Shown here piece by piece: positions 11,333 to 20,689 of a DNA stretch of 31,745 bases. This stretch comes from Purshia tridentata (taxonomy: Eukaryota; Streptophyta; Magnoliopsida; Rosales; Rosaceae): NCBI GenBank assembly GCA_003254885.1, contig QANT01008946.1, positions 1 through 31,745 of the forward strand, given 5' to 3'. Both the position numbers and the translations under genes were made by a program. Within the stretch, counting starts at the first letter, position 1. Each line of letters begins with the position of its first letter. The notes under the pieces are model-generated. The model was given only the letters and a program-made list of their open reading frames with translations, was not told the DNA's origin and made no database searches.

Positions 11333-11410
11333 GGCGCGCGTCAGAGTGCGTTAGCGCGCGCTTCAGAACGCGTCAGCGTGCGTGTCAGGACGCGTCAGCA
11401 TGTGCCTCAG
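11333..11410. repeat. CG-rich array of about 22-bp units
   Basis: Roughly three and a half units of 12 plus 10 bases, each half ending in TCAG or TTAG: for example CGCGCGCTTCAG + AACGCGTCAG, then CGTGCGTGTCAG + GACGCGTCAG. It is very CpG-rich compared with the AT-rich surroundings. Confidence 0.8.
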
Positions 11411-11560
11411 AAGGGTAATAGAGGCATTAGAAATTTTAGGGGTTTTTGGGACAGTTTCTAAATGGGTGGGGGTTTAGAAAAAATTTTTGGTAGTTAGAGG
11501 GTTTAAAAAAGTTGTTGTAATTTTAATTTTATAGTATCTTGATTATTTAGTAAAGGATTT

Positions 11561-12843
11561 TTTCTTTTTTTAAAAAATTGATTATTATTATTTATTGTGA
11601 CGCAGGGTTATTGTCTTTAATACTATTTGGCTTCAGCAGTAGATTATACATTGGAGGGCCATGGTTGGAATGTGATTTTGTAGAATTGCTTATTTCACTT
11701 GTGCATCCTTCAGAGTAATAAAAATGGAAGCACGCAAAAGAGATGGCTGAATTTTCTCGATTCATAAAATTGTGTAAGTACAGTATATATACTAGGTACA
11801 GCAGAGAAGTCAAAACCTAAGAACTAAAGCAATAAAGACGTGATCCACAATTCATGGATGGCCTTTCCTAATTTAATCAAACACAATAATATACATTAAC
11901 TACAGAATATTCGTAATACAGAGTAGCAACCTTAATACCCATTCAAAGCAACACCTTGTATCAGAGCATCACCTTGTAGAAATGGTTGTTGGGAATCTGT
12001 TTCATTTGGATTCACATTCTGAAATTTTTGAACTTTGTTGATTTTTTTCAATTTAGTTTCTTTTTCTACAAATTATGACAACTTCATACTTTATTTCATC
12101 ATTTATATTACATGCTAAAAATAAAAAAAGTCCCAAACTTGAACTCCATCCACAGATGGACCACTACAAGAACTGGAAAGTGAATTTGGTAACCCTTTTT
12201 TTCTAGAGTAGTCCGTTTAAATTTAGGCCTCAGTTTGAAGAGAACTAACAGAACACAAATTTTGGAAAATAAATACTTTAATTCATCATTTCTTTAACAT
12301 GTTACAAGTACAAAAAATCTCATACTTGATTTCCATCCACATATAAACGACTAAAACAATATACAGGGTCTTAAAAAATCTAGAACTCTTCATATGCTAT
12401 TGAAATAGCCATCTTTGAATAGCATAATCCCATAGTAGTAGTTTCACATCTTCTTGAAGGGAAATCCATTAACAAACTGCATAAGCAATATTAGAACATG
12501 AGGTAAATTGCAAAGGGTACAAATTTCTCAAAAAGCTCAATACGTCATGATAGACAAAAACAGATAATTTCACAATAGACACTATTTGAGTGAAAATATC
12601 TCACAGCCCAAATTTTGCATAAGATGGTGAAAGAGTTAAGAATGAAATATTCAATTTCACTCAGTAGATACTAATGCATTAACTAAAAAAATCAATATTG
12701 AAATAGATTAATCAGATGCTTGCTTCTATTGTTTAACACATGGCTTCTATACATTGGAATTCCAAAAAAAAAATTTCGGAAGAGGAAAGAGGATAAATAA
12801 TCAAATGAAAATGAGAAAAAAAAAAAAAAAGATTCAACAAAAN

Positions 12844-12876
<33 letters not shown>

Positions 12877-13300
12877 TTCAACAAAACCTACTGCTAGAGA
12901 AAAGGAAATTCAAGTGCACAATCAAATACCCACTATAAGAAAATTTTAATTTGAGTGCATAATCAAAAGTACCCACCCACTGCAGGAAAAAATTGAATTC
13001 ATGTTACAAAATTACTCTCAAGAATCAAAATTATATAAAACTTAGGTAACCCATTAACTAAATAACAAAAAAAATGGCAATTGGGTTTTAAAATCAGGCC
13101 TCTATGGGAGGTGAACAAAGAGGAGATGAGAGCTTGAGAGGTACCCAACACTTTCAAACTCTTCCAAGTTTAGATCTTGGAGATCGACAAGATGAAGGGT
13201 ACAAACATTGAGAGCACTTGAAGCTTTGAAGTCCCTAGTTCGTACAGAGAAAAAATTGAGAAGCCAAACATGATAATTTTTTATTTTACGTTGTTTTACT
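11561..13300. other. AT-rich non-coding stretch, no supported gene
   Basis: No long open frame and no recognisable domain on either strand. Two loosely similar segments (about 12080-12175 and 12270-12365) share TTTCATCATTT / TTCATCATTT and CATCCACA. A minus-strand splice acceptor followed by a short open tail near 12444-12476 is too little to call a gene. It also contains the N at 12843. Confidence 0.4.
12816..12886. repeat. Poly-A plus GATTCAACAAAA repeated across an N
   Basis: A15 then GATTCAACAAAA (12831-12842), N at 12843, A31, then GATTCAACAAAA again (12875-12886). The same end sequence on both sides of the N suggests two contig ends that overlap and were not merged in a homopolymer. 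Confidence 0.8.
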
Positions 13301-13403
13301 TTTATGTGAAAAGATAAATAGGGTAGGCTTTAAAAATACTGTAGGCTAGGTAGGCTTTAAAAATATGGCAAGTGGCCTTGAAAATATGGTCTTGTCTTAA
13401 CCA

Positions 13404-13537
13404 TTGGATGCTTTCAATGGCCCAGGTCAAAAGTTTGGCACAAGTCTGATAGAGGCAAACTGGCAGAGGAATGGATGCTTTCAATGGCCCAGGTCAAAAG
13501 TCTGGCACAAGTCTGATAGAGGCAAACTGGCAGAGGA
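13404..13537. repeat. 67-bp tandem duplication
   Basis: Two adjacent copies (13404-13470 and 13471-13537), nearly identical; one visible difference is AAAAGTTTGG versus AAAAGTCTGG. The unit contains GCTTTCAATGGCCCAGG and GGCAAACTGGCAGAGG. The open frames over it are by-products of the repeat. Confidence 0.9.
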
Positions 13538-13636
13538 TCCAGGTCCCATCTTTTCTTATTTATTTGGCATTACTGATTTGTGTATTGTATATTGAGGTAT
13601 TCGATATCATCTCCAAGATTTTGTTGGTTAAAGTAG

Positions 13637-15425
13637 TATCACACTCTAAAATGAAATCTACTAATTTAGAATGAAGTGTGACTTACGTTCTAATTGTAAA
13701 ATAATAAAATTTATTGTTTTCATTATTAAGACGTGAAAATTAAAATAAAATAATTTGATAAAGTGATTAAGATGATTATGAAAATAAACTTTATTTAGTA
13801 AATATTGTTTTTAAGAGTACTATATTCAGTATTCATCTATTTATTACAACTTGTTGCTCAACATAAGAAAACATGACACTAGCAAGACTTTTAGATATCC
13901 ATCTCATCAGTCATATTTTTGCAACCTACAAAATCCATTAGGGTATGAGCTTTTAAGGCTCAGTAATGTATAGTGATCCCTCAAGGCTAGTTATCACCGT
14001 TAATTAATGTTTCAATGTAAAGAGAATAAAATAAAAAAATAAGAAGTTGTAAAATGATGAGAAGATGCATGTACTCACTTTTTATCTATTTCTGTTGACA
14101 CACATGCAAGACAAATAGGCCTACATGTCTCATGCATCTTACCACTGTAGCCACGAATGTCCCAAGTATGAGTCAACGTCTGTCCATCCCTTATTCCTAA
14201 ATATTTTAAAAATTATATCTACAAATTATGAGCTCACTAAGTACATCTCCATTTTTCTTTGGTGTCATTAAATCACGGGATAACCAGATACATCTCCCTT
14301 TCTCCTCAGTGTCCCAATTAACTATTTATTAATACAGTTCAACCACACTTTACTCATGGATGTAACATATGCATAAGAAGAAAATTAAATGGTATATGAA
14401 AAATAATGTCATTTACATACCCACAATGTTAACATAATAATCAAAATTATTCATAATCACACAAGCAAGAGAAAAATATCATAATAAGGAATTAAATCAC
14501 TTAATGACACACAGGTTAATTATAATATAGTCCAATCATTGAGGAAATAGAAACCCTACCTTATTCATTCCTACGTGTTTGGTTCTAACAAAATTTAAGA
14601 ATGTAAAGTTTAGACAAAGTTTAATTAAAATTAAATTTACTCACTCTCTTTTTAAGGAGAGAGAAATTCTCATTCTAATTTAAAAAGGTTGGATTGATGT
14701 GAAACTAATATCATTAGACTCGTAAAGAAAAATAGAGTTTGGAAGGGTTAAAAAATTGAGCAAAAAATGTTGTTGGAAACAGTCGCATGCGCTGGTAGTG
14801 CATATGGGGGTCAATGGCCAGTTACTATTCATCATCTTCTTCAAGCAGCCTCTGTTTTCTTGTTTTTATCTCTACTTTAGCTAGACTTTTAATCTATCAA
14901 AACGTCTATCAAATTATTTAAATTTATACTTGTCTCTTTACATCTATATAAAATTTATTTAAAACGGAGCTATAAAACGCGAGATAAAAAATCAAAAAGT
15001 ATGCTACCCGAATTGTCATTTTCGATCTCATAAAATTTCCAGATTTTCTTCAACTTTCGACTCCGTTTTAATATCTCAAAGCTTGATGAAATTTAGCAAT
15101 CTTATACTTATTTTAAAGCTAGTAACACCCTCTTTACAAATGTCATTTTCGATCTCATAAAATTTCCAGATTTTCATCAACTTTCGACTCCGTTTTAATA
15201 TCTCAAAGCTTGATGAAATTTAGCAATCTTATACTTATTTTAAATCTAGTAACACCCTCTTTACAACCATATAAAGATTAGAAAAAACGAATGGTTAAAA
15301 CTCTAGTTATAAGCCTCGAAAGTTAGCCATATGAAACTGCAAATTTTCTTGGAAAATTTCCAGATTTTTCAAGTTTTTTAGTTTTTAATTTTCTTTCAAT
15401 TTTAAACCATAAAGCAAGTTTCTTA
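13637..15425 (-). mobile_element. LTR A: truncated LTR, same family as LTR B
   Basis: It matches LTR B (27291-29818) in reverse complement over B's 3' two thirds. The left end TATCACACTCTAAAATG pairs with the reverse complement of B's 3' end (TGTCACAACCCAAAAG). The match runs past the TAATTTGATAAAGTGATTAAGATGATT, CTCCTCAGTGTCCCAATTAA and CTTATAACTAGAGTTTTAA-type blocks and stops near CAAGTTTCT at about 15425, equal to about 28072 in B. B's 5' part, with its TATA box, is missing here. No target duplication is visible. It directly abuts the LINE. Confidence 0.8.
15014..15267. repeat. 127-bp tandem duplication inside LTR A
   Basis: Copies at 15014-15140 and 15141-15267 start with TGTCATTTTCGATCTC and end with CACCCTCTTTACAA. 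They differ at a few bases (CTTCAA/CATCAA, AAAGCT/AAATCT). LTR B has one copy of this segment, so the duplication arose in A after the two LTRs parted. Confidence 0.9.
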
Positions 15426-15429
15426 GTAC

Positions 15430-16719
15430 TCCCTTGTGTTGCCCCTTTTGTAACTTCAGAAATGAATGAGCTGCTATTGGCTTCTTTTATTAGCATGGAT
15501 ATTGATGCGGCATTAGGCCAAATGCCGCCTACTAAAGCACCGAGATATGATGGGGTACTTGCTATTTTCTTTTAGAAATTCTGGCATATTGTGGGTCCGG
15601 ACATTTCCTCCACTTGTCTCCAAATTTTAAATGGGACAGTGGGTTTTGTTGCTATTAGTCATACTCTCAACTGCCTTATCCCTAAGGTAGCCCGACTTGC
15701 TATGCCTTTGGAGTTTTGCCTTATTGCTCTCTGTACCGTAGTGTATAAAATCATTCCTAAAGCATTGGTCAATTACTTTAAGCAAGTGCTGCCTTCTGTT
15801 ATCTCCCCTGCCTAGAGTGCTTTCGTGCTTGGAAGGTACATTTTGACAATGTAGGTGTTGCCTTTGAGTCTATCCACTCTATTAATTTGTGACGATCTAC
15901 TAATTCTATGAAAATGGTATTAAAATTGGATATTAGTAAGGCTTATGACAGGGTGGAGTGGTCTTTTCTAAGGCAGATTATGGATACGATGGGTTTCCAT
16001 GCTCAATGAATTTATCTCATAATGAAGTGTGTTGAGTCTGTTTTGTATGCGGTTCTTTGGAAAGGGTCCCTTCTCGTGCCTTCACTCTTACCCATGGGCT
16101 TCGACAAAAGGATCCGCTTTTTCCTTATTTGTTCCTCTTAGTTTCTGATGGGTTCTCTGGGCTCCTTAATTTTGTAATGGAGAGTGGTCTTTTAAATGGA
16201 ATGGCTGTGTCTAATGAGGCACCAATCATCTCTCATTTGTTCTTCATTGACGATAGTCTTCTCTTTGCTAATGCAACTATTGACGAGTGCCACACTTTAC
16301 AGGAGCATTTCTCTACACATGAGGCGGTTTCGGGGCAAAAAAAACAATTTACAAAAATTGACTGTCTTTTTTGGCTCGAGTGTGCTACAAACAGTGAAGG
16401 TGGATTTATTGGCTAGTTTGTACGTTCCAGAAGTACCATTCTATGCTAAGTATCTTGGCTTACCAACTGTTGTGGGAAGAGGGCAGAGATAAGTGTTTCG
16501 TCACCTTAATAAAGGACTGTGTGAGGTGTTACAAGTTTGGAAGAATAAGACACTATCTGTGGTAGGTTAAGAAGTTTTGCTTAAGGCAATGGCCCAATCG
16601 CTTCCTAATTATTATATGAGCTACTTTCGTCTTCCTACTGCCTTATGTCGTGAGCTTTAGTCTCATATTGGGAGGTTTTGGTGGTCTAATGTGTGCAAGG
16701 ATAGAAGTATTCACTGGGT
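15430..16719 (+). pseudogene. LINE reverse transcriptase remnant, 5' part
   Basis: Translation in shifting frames gives the plant L1-type RT order: a MPPTKAPRYDG segment (usually MxPxKAPGxDG), an SHTLNCLIPKV segment, a YKIIPKALVNYFKQVLPSVISP segment, [23 protein letters not shown], then G-(L)-RQ-DPLFPYLFLLVSDGFS and FIDDSLLFANA, the F-x-DD-type catalytic motif. Open pieces include 15591-15815 and 16057-16416. Many stops and frameshifts show it is dead. No endonuclease domain is seen, so it is 5'-truncated near LTR A. The reading continues after the solo LTR at 18513. Confidence 0.9.
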
Positions 16720-16724
16720 AACTT
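16720..16724. repeat. Target-site duplication AACTT, left
   Basis: AACTT directly before TGTCACACCCC and again at 18508-18512 directly after GGGGTGTTACA. Five bases fits LTR-retrotransposon integration. Confidence 0.9.
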
Positions 16725-18507
16725 TGTCACACCCCGACCCTCGGGCACGTGAAAATCAACTGAAAACTGGAAACTGTTTCCTAAAACTGTGGGCCCTTTT
16801 CTGAAACTGTGAGCCATGAATATAAAATAATTTACTGAAAACAAGTGTAATTTACAAAAGCACAATTATAAAACCAAACTGTAAAATCAAGTTCCAAAAC
16901 ACTGTTGGTCCCACTGTCTCGTCTTCTCTCCACTGTCTCCTCAGCTTGCTAACCTGCAAAACAAACCCTGCACCCAACCACAGGTGCACCGGGTTTAAAC
17001 ACAAACCCGGTAAGCTCACTAGAGCTCGTATGAGTGAAAACTAACTGGAAACCTCAAATTAATAAATTCAGTAAAATAATCAATTCACAATCCAACTAGA
17101 TCGTTCCATAACTTAGAATCCTCAAGCATCCTTTAGAACCAACTTAATTCTCAATTAATACCCACTGATGCTCAAATCTCACTTAATCCTTACTAATAAC
17201 CTCAAATAACCTTTAAACTGTTGAGAGTTCCAATCCTAATTCCGTATCCCCTTAACTAGCAAACAACAAACAAGCAAACCAACCAAACAAGTAACTGAAC
17301 TGGAATTAATTAAACTTAAATCACTCACAAGACTGAAACTAATTCACTCACTGTGAACATGCGAAAAGACTGAACTACCTTTCGTGGCTCCTTTGCTCAG
17401 ATTCCAAAATCCGGCAACACGACAACATCAGAAATACAAATTCCAGAGCCAAAGGGTACCTGTTAAGACCAAACAACCAACAAAACACACAACAGAGTTC
17501 ACAAACAGTCCCTCAACCAACTGAAACGGACGGGAACCACCACGCACGGTGGCTGCCCGGCCCCGAAAAACACACGAAAAGTCCAAGAAACTCACCCAAA
17601 CTCACCCACAGGTTCGGGTGGTTGGCCCGAGGCCAAAAACCAAGGAATGGGTCGCTGGCGCCACCATACGCAGCGGGACCCACGGTGGTCAACGGTGGTC
17701 AATTGCACGAAAACTGAAACTCACGTTTAGCAAAAACGAACTACACAGGCACATAGAGTACATTAAGTGGATTGATTCTCAAACCTGGGTCGACGACCAA
17801 AAGTGGCCAGAAAAGGAAGAAAACGGCCAGAGAAGTCGTCGGCCAACCCACGCTCGATTCGCCTTCCACGGCGATCCAACGGATGATCGAAGCACACCAA
17901 CATGCTGGGCTCGACGAGGAGAGAAGATCTGGGCGGTCGTTGAGCCTCGTCGTCGCCGGAAACGTCGAGATTGCCCCCGTGACACCGACTGTGGAAACTC
18001 AAGTTCTGGGCTGCTTCAGGGGGAGGCGCCACCACAGGAAGGAAGAAGGGAGGGAGGCGAGCACGGCCAACCCAACCCGGTGCCCAGCTGCTGTAGGACG
18101 CCCTCACGCGCCGGTGGAAGGCGCGACTGGAGAGAAGTTGAGAGAGAGAGGGTGCAGGAGAGGAGAGAGAAAGTGAAATGAAAATTCTGGGTTTATGTGC
18201 CTTTTAAAAATCAACTTTTCTAAAATTACAAGTTTGCCCCTCTCTTCACACGTCCGTAACTTCCAAACCGTTGCTCCGTTGGACGCGTGCTTCGTGTCTA
18301 CGAACTCGTGAGAACGAAACGTTTACAACGGTCCCAAAGTCAAAACCAAAACTCTGCTCGAACTAAAAGTCAACTTTTGCCCCCAAATTAAAAAAGTCAA
18401 ACTTTAAAAATTCGAAAAAACCTCCAAAACGTTTTTCTTTTCAAATAAAATCCCGAAAACCTTTAAAAAGCTTTTCAAAACAATTTTGGCAGGTACGGGG
18501 TGTTACA
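16725..18507 (-). mobile_element. LTR C: solo LTR of 1783 bp in the LINE
   Basis: It begins TGTCACACCCCGACCC and ends TACGGGGTGTTACA: TG...CA ends with an 11-bp imperfect inverted repeat (TGTCACACCCC / TGTAACACCCC) and a perfect AACTT target duplication. There is no internal retroviral-type coding region and no direct repeat of its ends, so it is one LTR, not a whole element. The end sequences are of the kind common in plant Ty3/gypsy LTRs; the family is inference. On the minus strand a TTTTTAAAAGG box is followed by a pyrimidine-rich leader-like stretch, so I favour minus orientation. Open frames within (17549-18181 and its shadows) sit in a GC-richer part and show no known domain. An 8-bp inverted repeat CCGGGTTT/AAACCCGG lies at 16989-17010. 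Confidence 0.88.
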
Positions 18508-18512
18508 AACTT
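18508..18512. repeat. Target-site duplication AACTT, right
   Basis: Second copy of the 5-bp duplication of solo LTR C. Confidence 0.9.
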
Positions 18513-19545
18513 GGCATGAGTTGTGTAAGAGTAAGACTGATGGGGGATTGGGGTTCAGAGATATTAAGTGTTTTAACTAAGCTATGTTGGCAAAGATGGC
18601 ATAGCGGGTGTATTCTGACTTCAATTCCCTGTTTGCTAGGGTTTTTTATGCAAAATATTTTTATCACCGTCTGCTTGTTGAGGCTGAACTAGGGGCTGCT
18701 CCTTCTATTTATAGCGTAGCATCATGTGGGGGAAGGATTTATTATTACGAGGTCTTAGATGGCAAATTGGCAATGGGGCTATGGTTCGTGTATTTGATGA
18801 TCCTTAGTTGCCCCTTCCTTCTTCCTTCCAAGTTTTTGCCTCTTCATTATGGCCCCGTGATTCATTAGTTTTTGATTTAATTTTTTAGCCTGGGCAATTG
18901 GATGTTGGTTTGATGAAATTATGTTTTGTCCCTTATGAAGTTGATAGTATCTTAACTATTCCTTTGAGCTATAGGCCTACTGCATACACATTGCTTTGGC
19001 ATTACGAAAAAATGGGGTGTTATACAGTTCAGTCTGGCTATCGGCTTGCCCCCTGCTGTTTGGAAAACCTTATGGAAGTTAGAGGTACCCCCAAGGTCAA
19101 GTTCTTTGCTTGTAAGTGCTTATTTCTTCTATGTGTGCTTGTTGCCAGAGTGATGAGGAATCAGTGATTTATGCTATTTGGTTATGCCCTTGGGCACGGC
19201 AGGTTTGGAAGTTAGTTCCTTTTATTCTGCTATGGTGAACTAGCGGGTGGTTTCTTTTACTGGCATTTTTGCCTTAGCCTATGACTTCTTGTCACGGGAT
19301 AATTTTGAAGTATTTGTGATCGTGGCTTGGTTTTTATGGAATTGTTAGGTGCATGGAAAGAAGGTTCGAGTAGCTTTTGATGTGCTTGGTGCAGCTTTGG
19401 ATTTTTTCAATAAATTTTGTGCTGTGCAGGTGCTACCGTCCCCAAAAAGAGGTGAAGCCTTGCAATTATTGGAAGCATCCTGCACTGAATTGGTTCAAGC
19501 TTAATGTTGATGCGGCTGTTTATAGTGCATGCCAAATTCATGGCC
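18513..19545 (+). pseudogene. LINE remnant, 3' part: zf-RVT and start of RNase H
   Basis: Continues the LINE frame from the left side: a DGGLGFRDIKCFN block followed by A-LAKM, then a zinc-binding RT segment around 18960-19130 (Y-TVQSGYRLA, then G-T-PKVKFFACKCLF) and the start of an RNase H domain near 19485-19545 (NWFKLNVDAAV, with the first catalytic Asp of the family). The RNase H domain is cut off near 19545 by the GATAC-rich sequence. Several stops are present. This domain order is that of plant non-LTR elements. Confidence 0.85.
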
Positions 19546-19562
19546 TATGGGCTAGGAAGCAC

Positions 19563-19735
19563 GGATACTCCATTGAGGCACGGTATGCAATATCCGATAC
19601 CTCAAGTGCACCGATACGGCATCATATGTATTGGATACTCCAAATGCAATATCCGTTGACTTTTGAACTTATTGACTTTCGGATACAGCTTGGATACTCC
19701 ATGGATACACTACCGATACAGTTAAGATACAGCAG
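19563..19735. repeat. GATAC motif array (transposon sub-terminal region)
   Basis: Nine GATAC copies all in the + sense within about 170 bases, mostly as GGATACTCC, CCGATAC or GGATACA. Sub-terminal motif arrays are typical of hAT ends, where transposase binds. The element edge is probably near 19546. Confidence 0.7.
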
Positions 19736-20098
19736 GGCAACAAGGGTATTTTTCAATTATTTTGAATTATATAGGGTCCAATTGAAATATAACATATATA
19801 TGGGTACATTGTGAAATTAATAAAAAATCCCTCTCTCCATCTGATCGACAAACCTTAGGGATTGAGATTGGGGCTTTTCATAAAATAGAGCATAAATAAC
19901 AGAAAAGAAAATAAGAGATAGATCAGAAAAGAGAAGAGAAGGAGAAGAAGATTGAAGAAGAAGAATGAACTCACACCTACGCCAAGGGTCATCATCGCCA
20001 TTGCAGGCTGAGGTAAGTTCCTCTGCCGTTGCCTTCTCTGCTTTCTAATGTTTTTTTTTTCTCTGTTAGTTAATTTTTGGGTATTTAGGTATATTAGA

Positions 20099-20119
20099 TA
20101 TATATATATATATATATAT
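20099..20119. repeat. (TA)n microsatellite
   Basis: About ten TA dinucleotides in the intron-like part of the BED hAT relic. Confidence 0.9.
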
Positions 20120-20689
20120 GGTGATTAATGCTTTATTTAGGGATGATTTCTTTTTTTCAGGTGAATTGGGCAATAGGCATTTAGGCTTCAATTAACTAGT
20201 TTTGGGTTTTAATTAATTGGTATCGGGGTTTAATTAATTAGAGTTTTAATAATAGTTTTTTATATGGGTTTCAAATAATTTCTATATATTAAAGTTTCAA
20301 TTAATTTAGTAATATCATCATATGATTATGCTTATTATATTTATGTTAATTTTTTTAAATGGTTTCTTAGTTAGTAATTCATTTATCTAGGAAATTATTT
20401 CAACTTCAAATTCTAATGAGGTTGCTGAAATTGAGGTAAATGATCGTACTCCATTATAGAGGTATGTCAAAAAGCTTGAGAAAAAAGGGAATGCCAGAGG
20501 AAATAATATGTTTATATGCAATTTTTGTGGAGTCAATTTTACTGAATCGTACTCTAGAGTGTATAGTCATCTATTACAAATTTTGGGAAATGGAGTTAGT
20601 AAATGCAAGAAATTAACACCACATTTGTCGGAGTTGCAAAGAGTAGTAGAATAGGCTAAAATAAAGGTGCAACAATCTTCACCAAACCA

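Larger units (their letters stand above)
9931..11560. mobile_element. Possible non-autonomous element with GC-richer core and tandem arrays
   Basis: The left edge is C-rich (AACCTCCACCC, AACCCCCAA, AAACCCCTTAG) and the right edge G-rich (TAGGGGTTTTTGGGA, GTGGGGGTTTAG, TAGAGGGTTT), a mirror-like composition, although I could not align a clear terminal inverted repeat. Between them lie a CT microsatellite, a GC-richer stretch (10250-10630) with short open frames lacking any known domain, then repeats at 10797-10945, GTGTAACT repeats and a CG-rich array. Function and class are unknown; a Mutator-like or similar non-autonomous element is only one option. Confidence 0.35.

Noticed and set aside
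12444..12476. Minus-strand acceptor TTATGCAG followed by a short open tail FVNGFPFKKM and stop, suggesting a last exon of a minus-strand gene
   Set aside because: Only about ten codons, no upstream exons found on the minus strand up to 13300, and the N at 12843 confuses the area.
17549..18181. A 210-codon open frame in the GC-richer part of LTR C
   Set aside because: Lies wholly inside a solo LTR, overlaps open frames in other frames and on the other strand, and shows no domain; high GC alone explains it.
16725..18507. Reading LTR C as a DNA transposon because of its inverted ends
   Set aside because: TG...CA ends with 5-bp target duplication and no transposase fit an LTR better; hAT elements give 8-bp and Mutator-like elements about 9-bp duplications.
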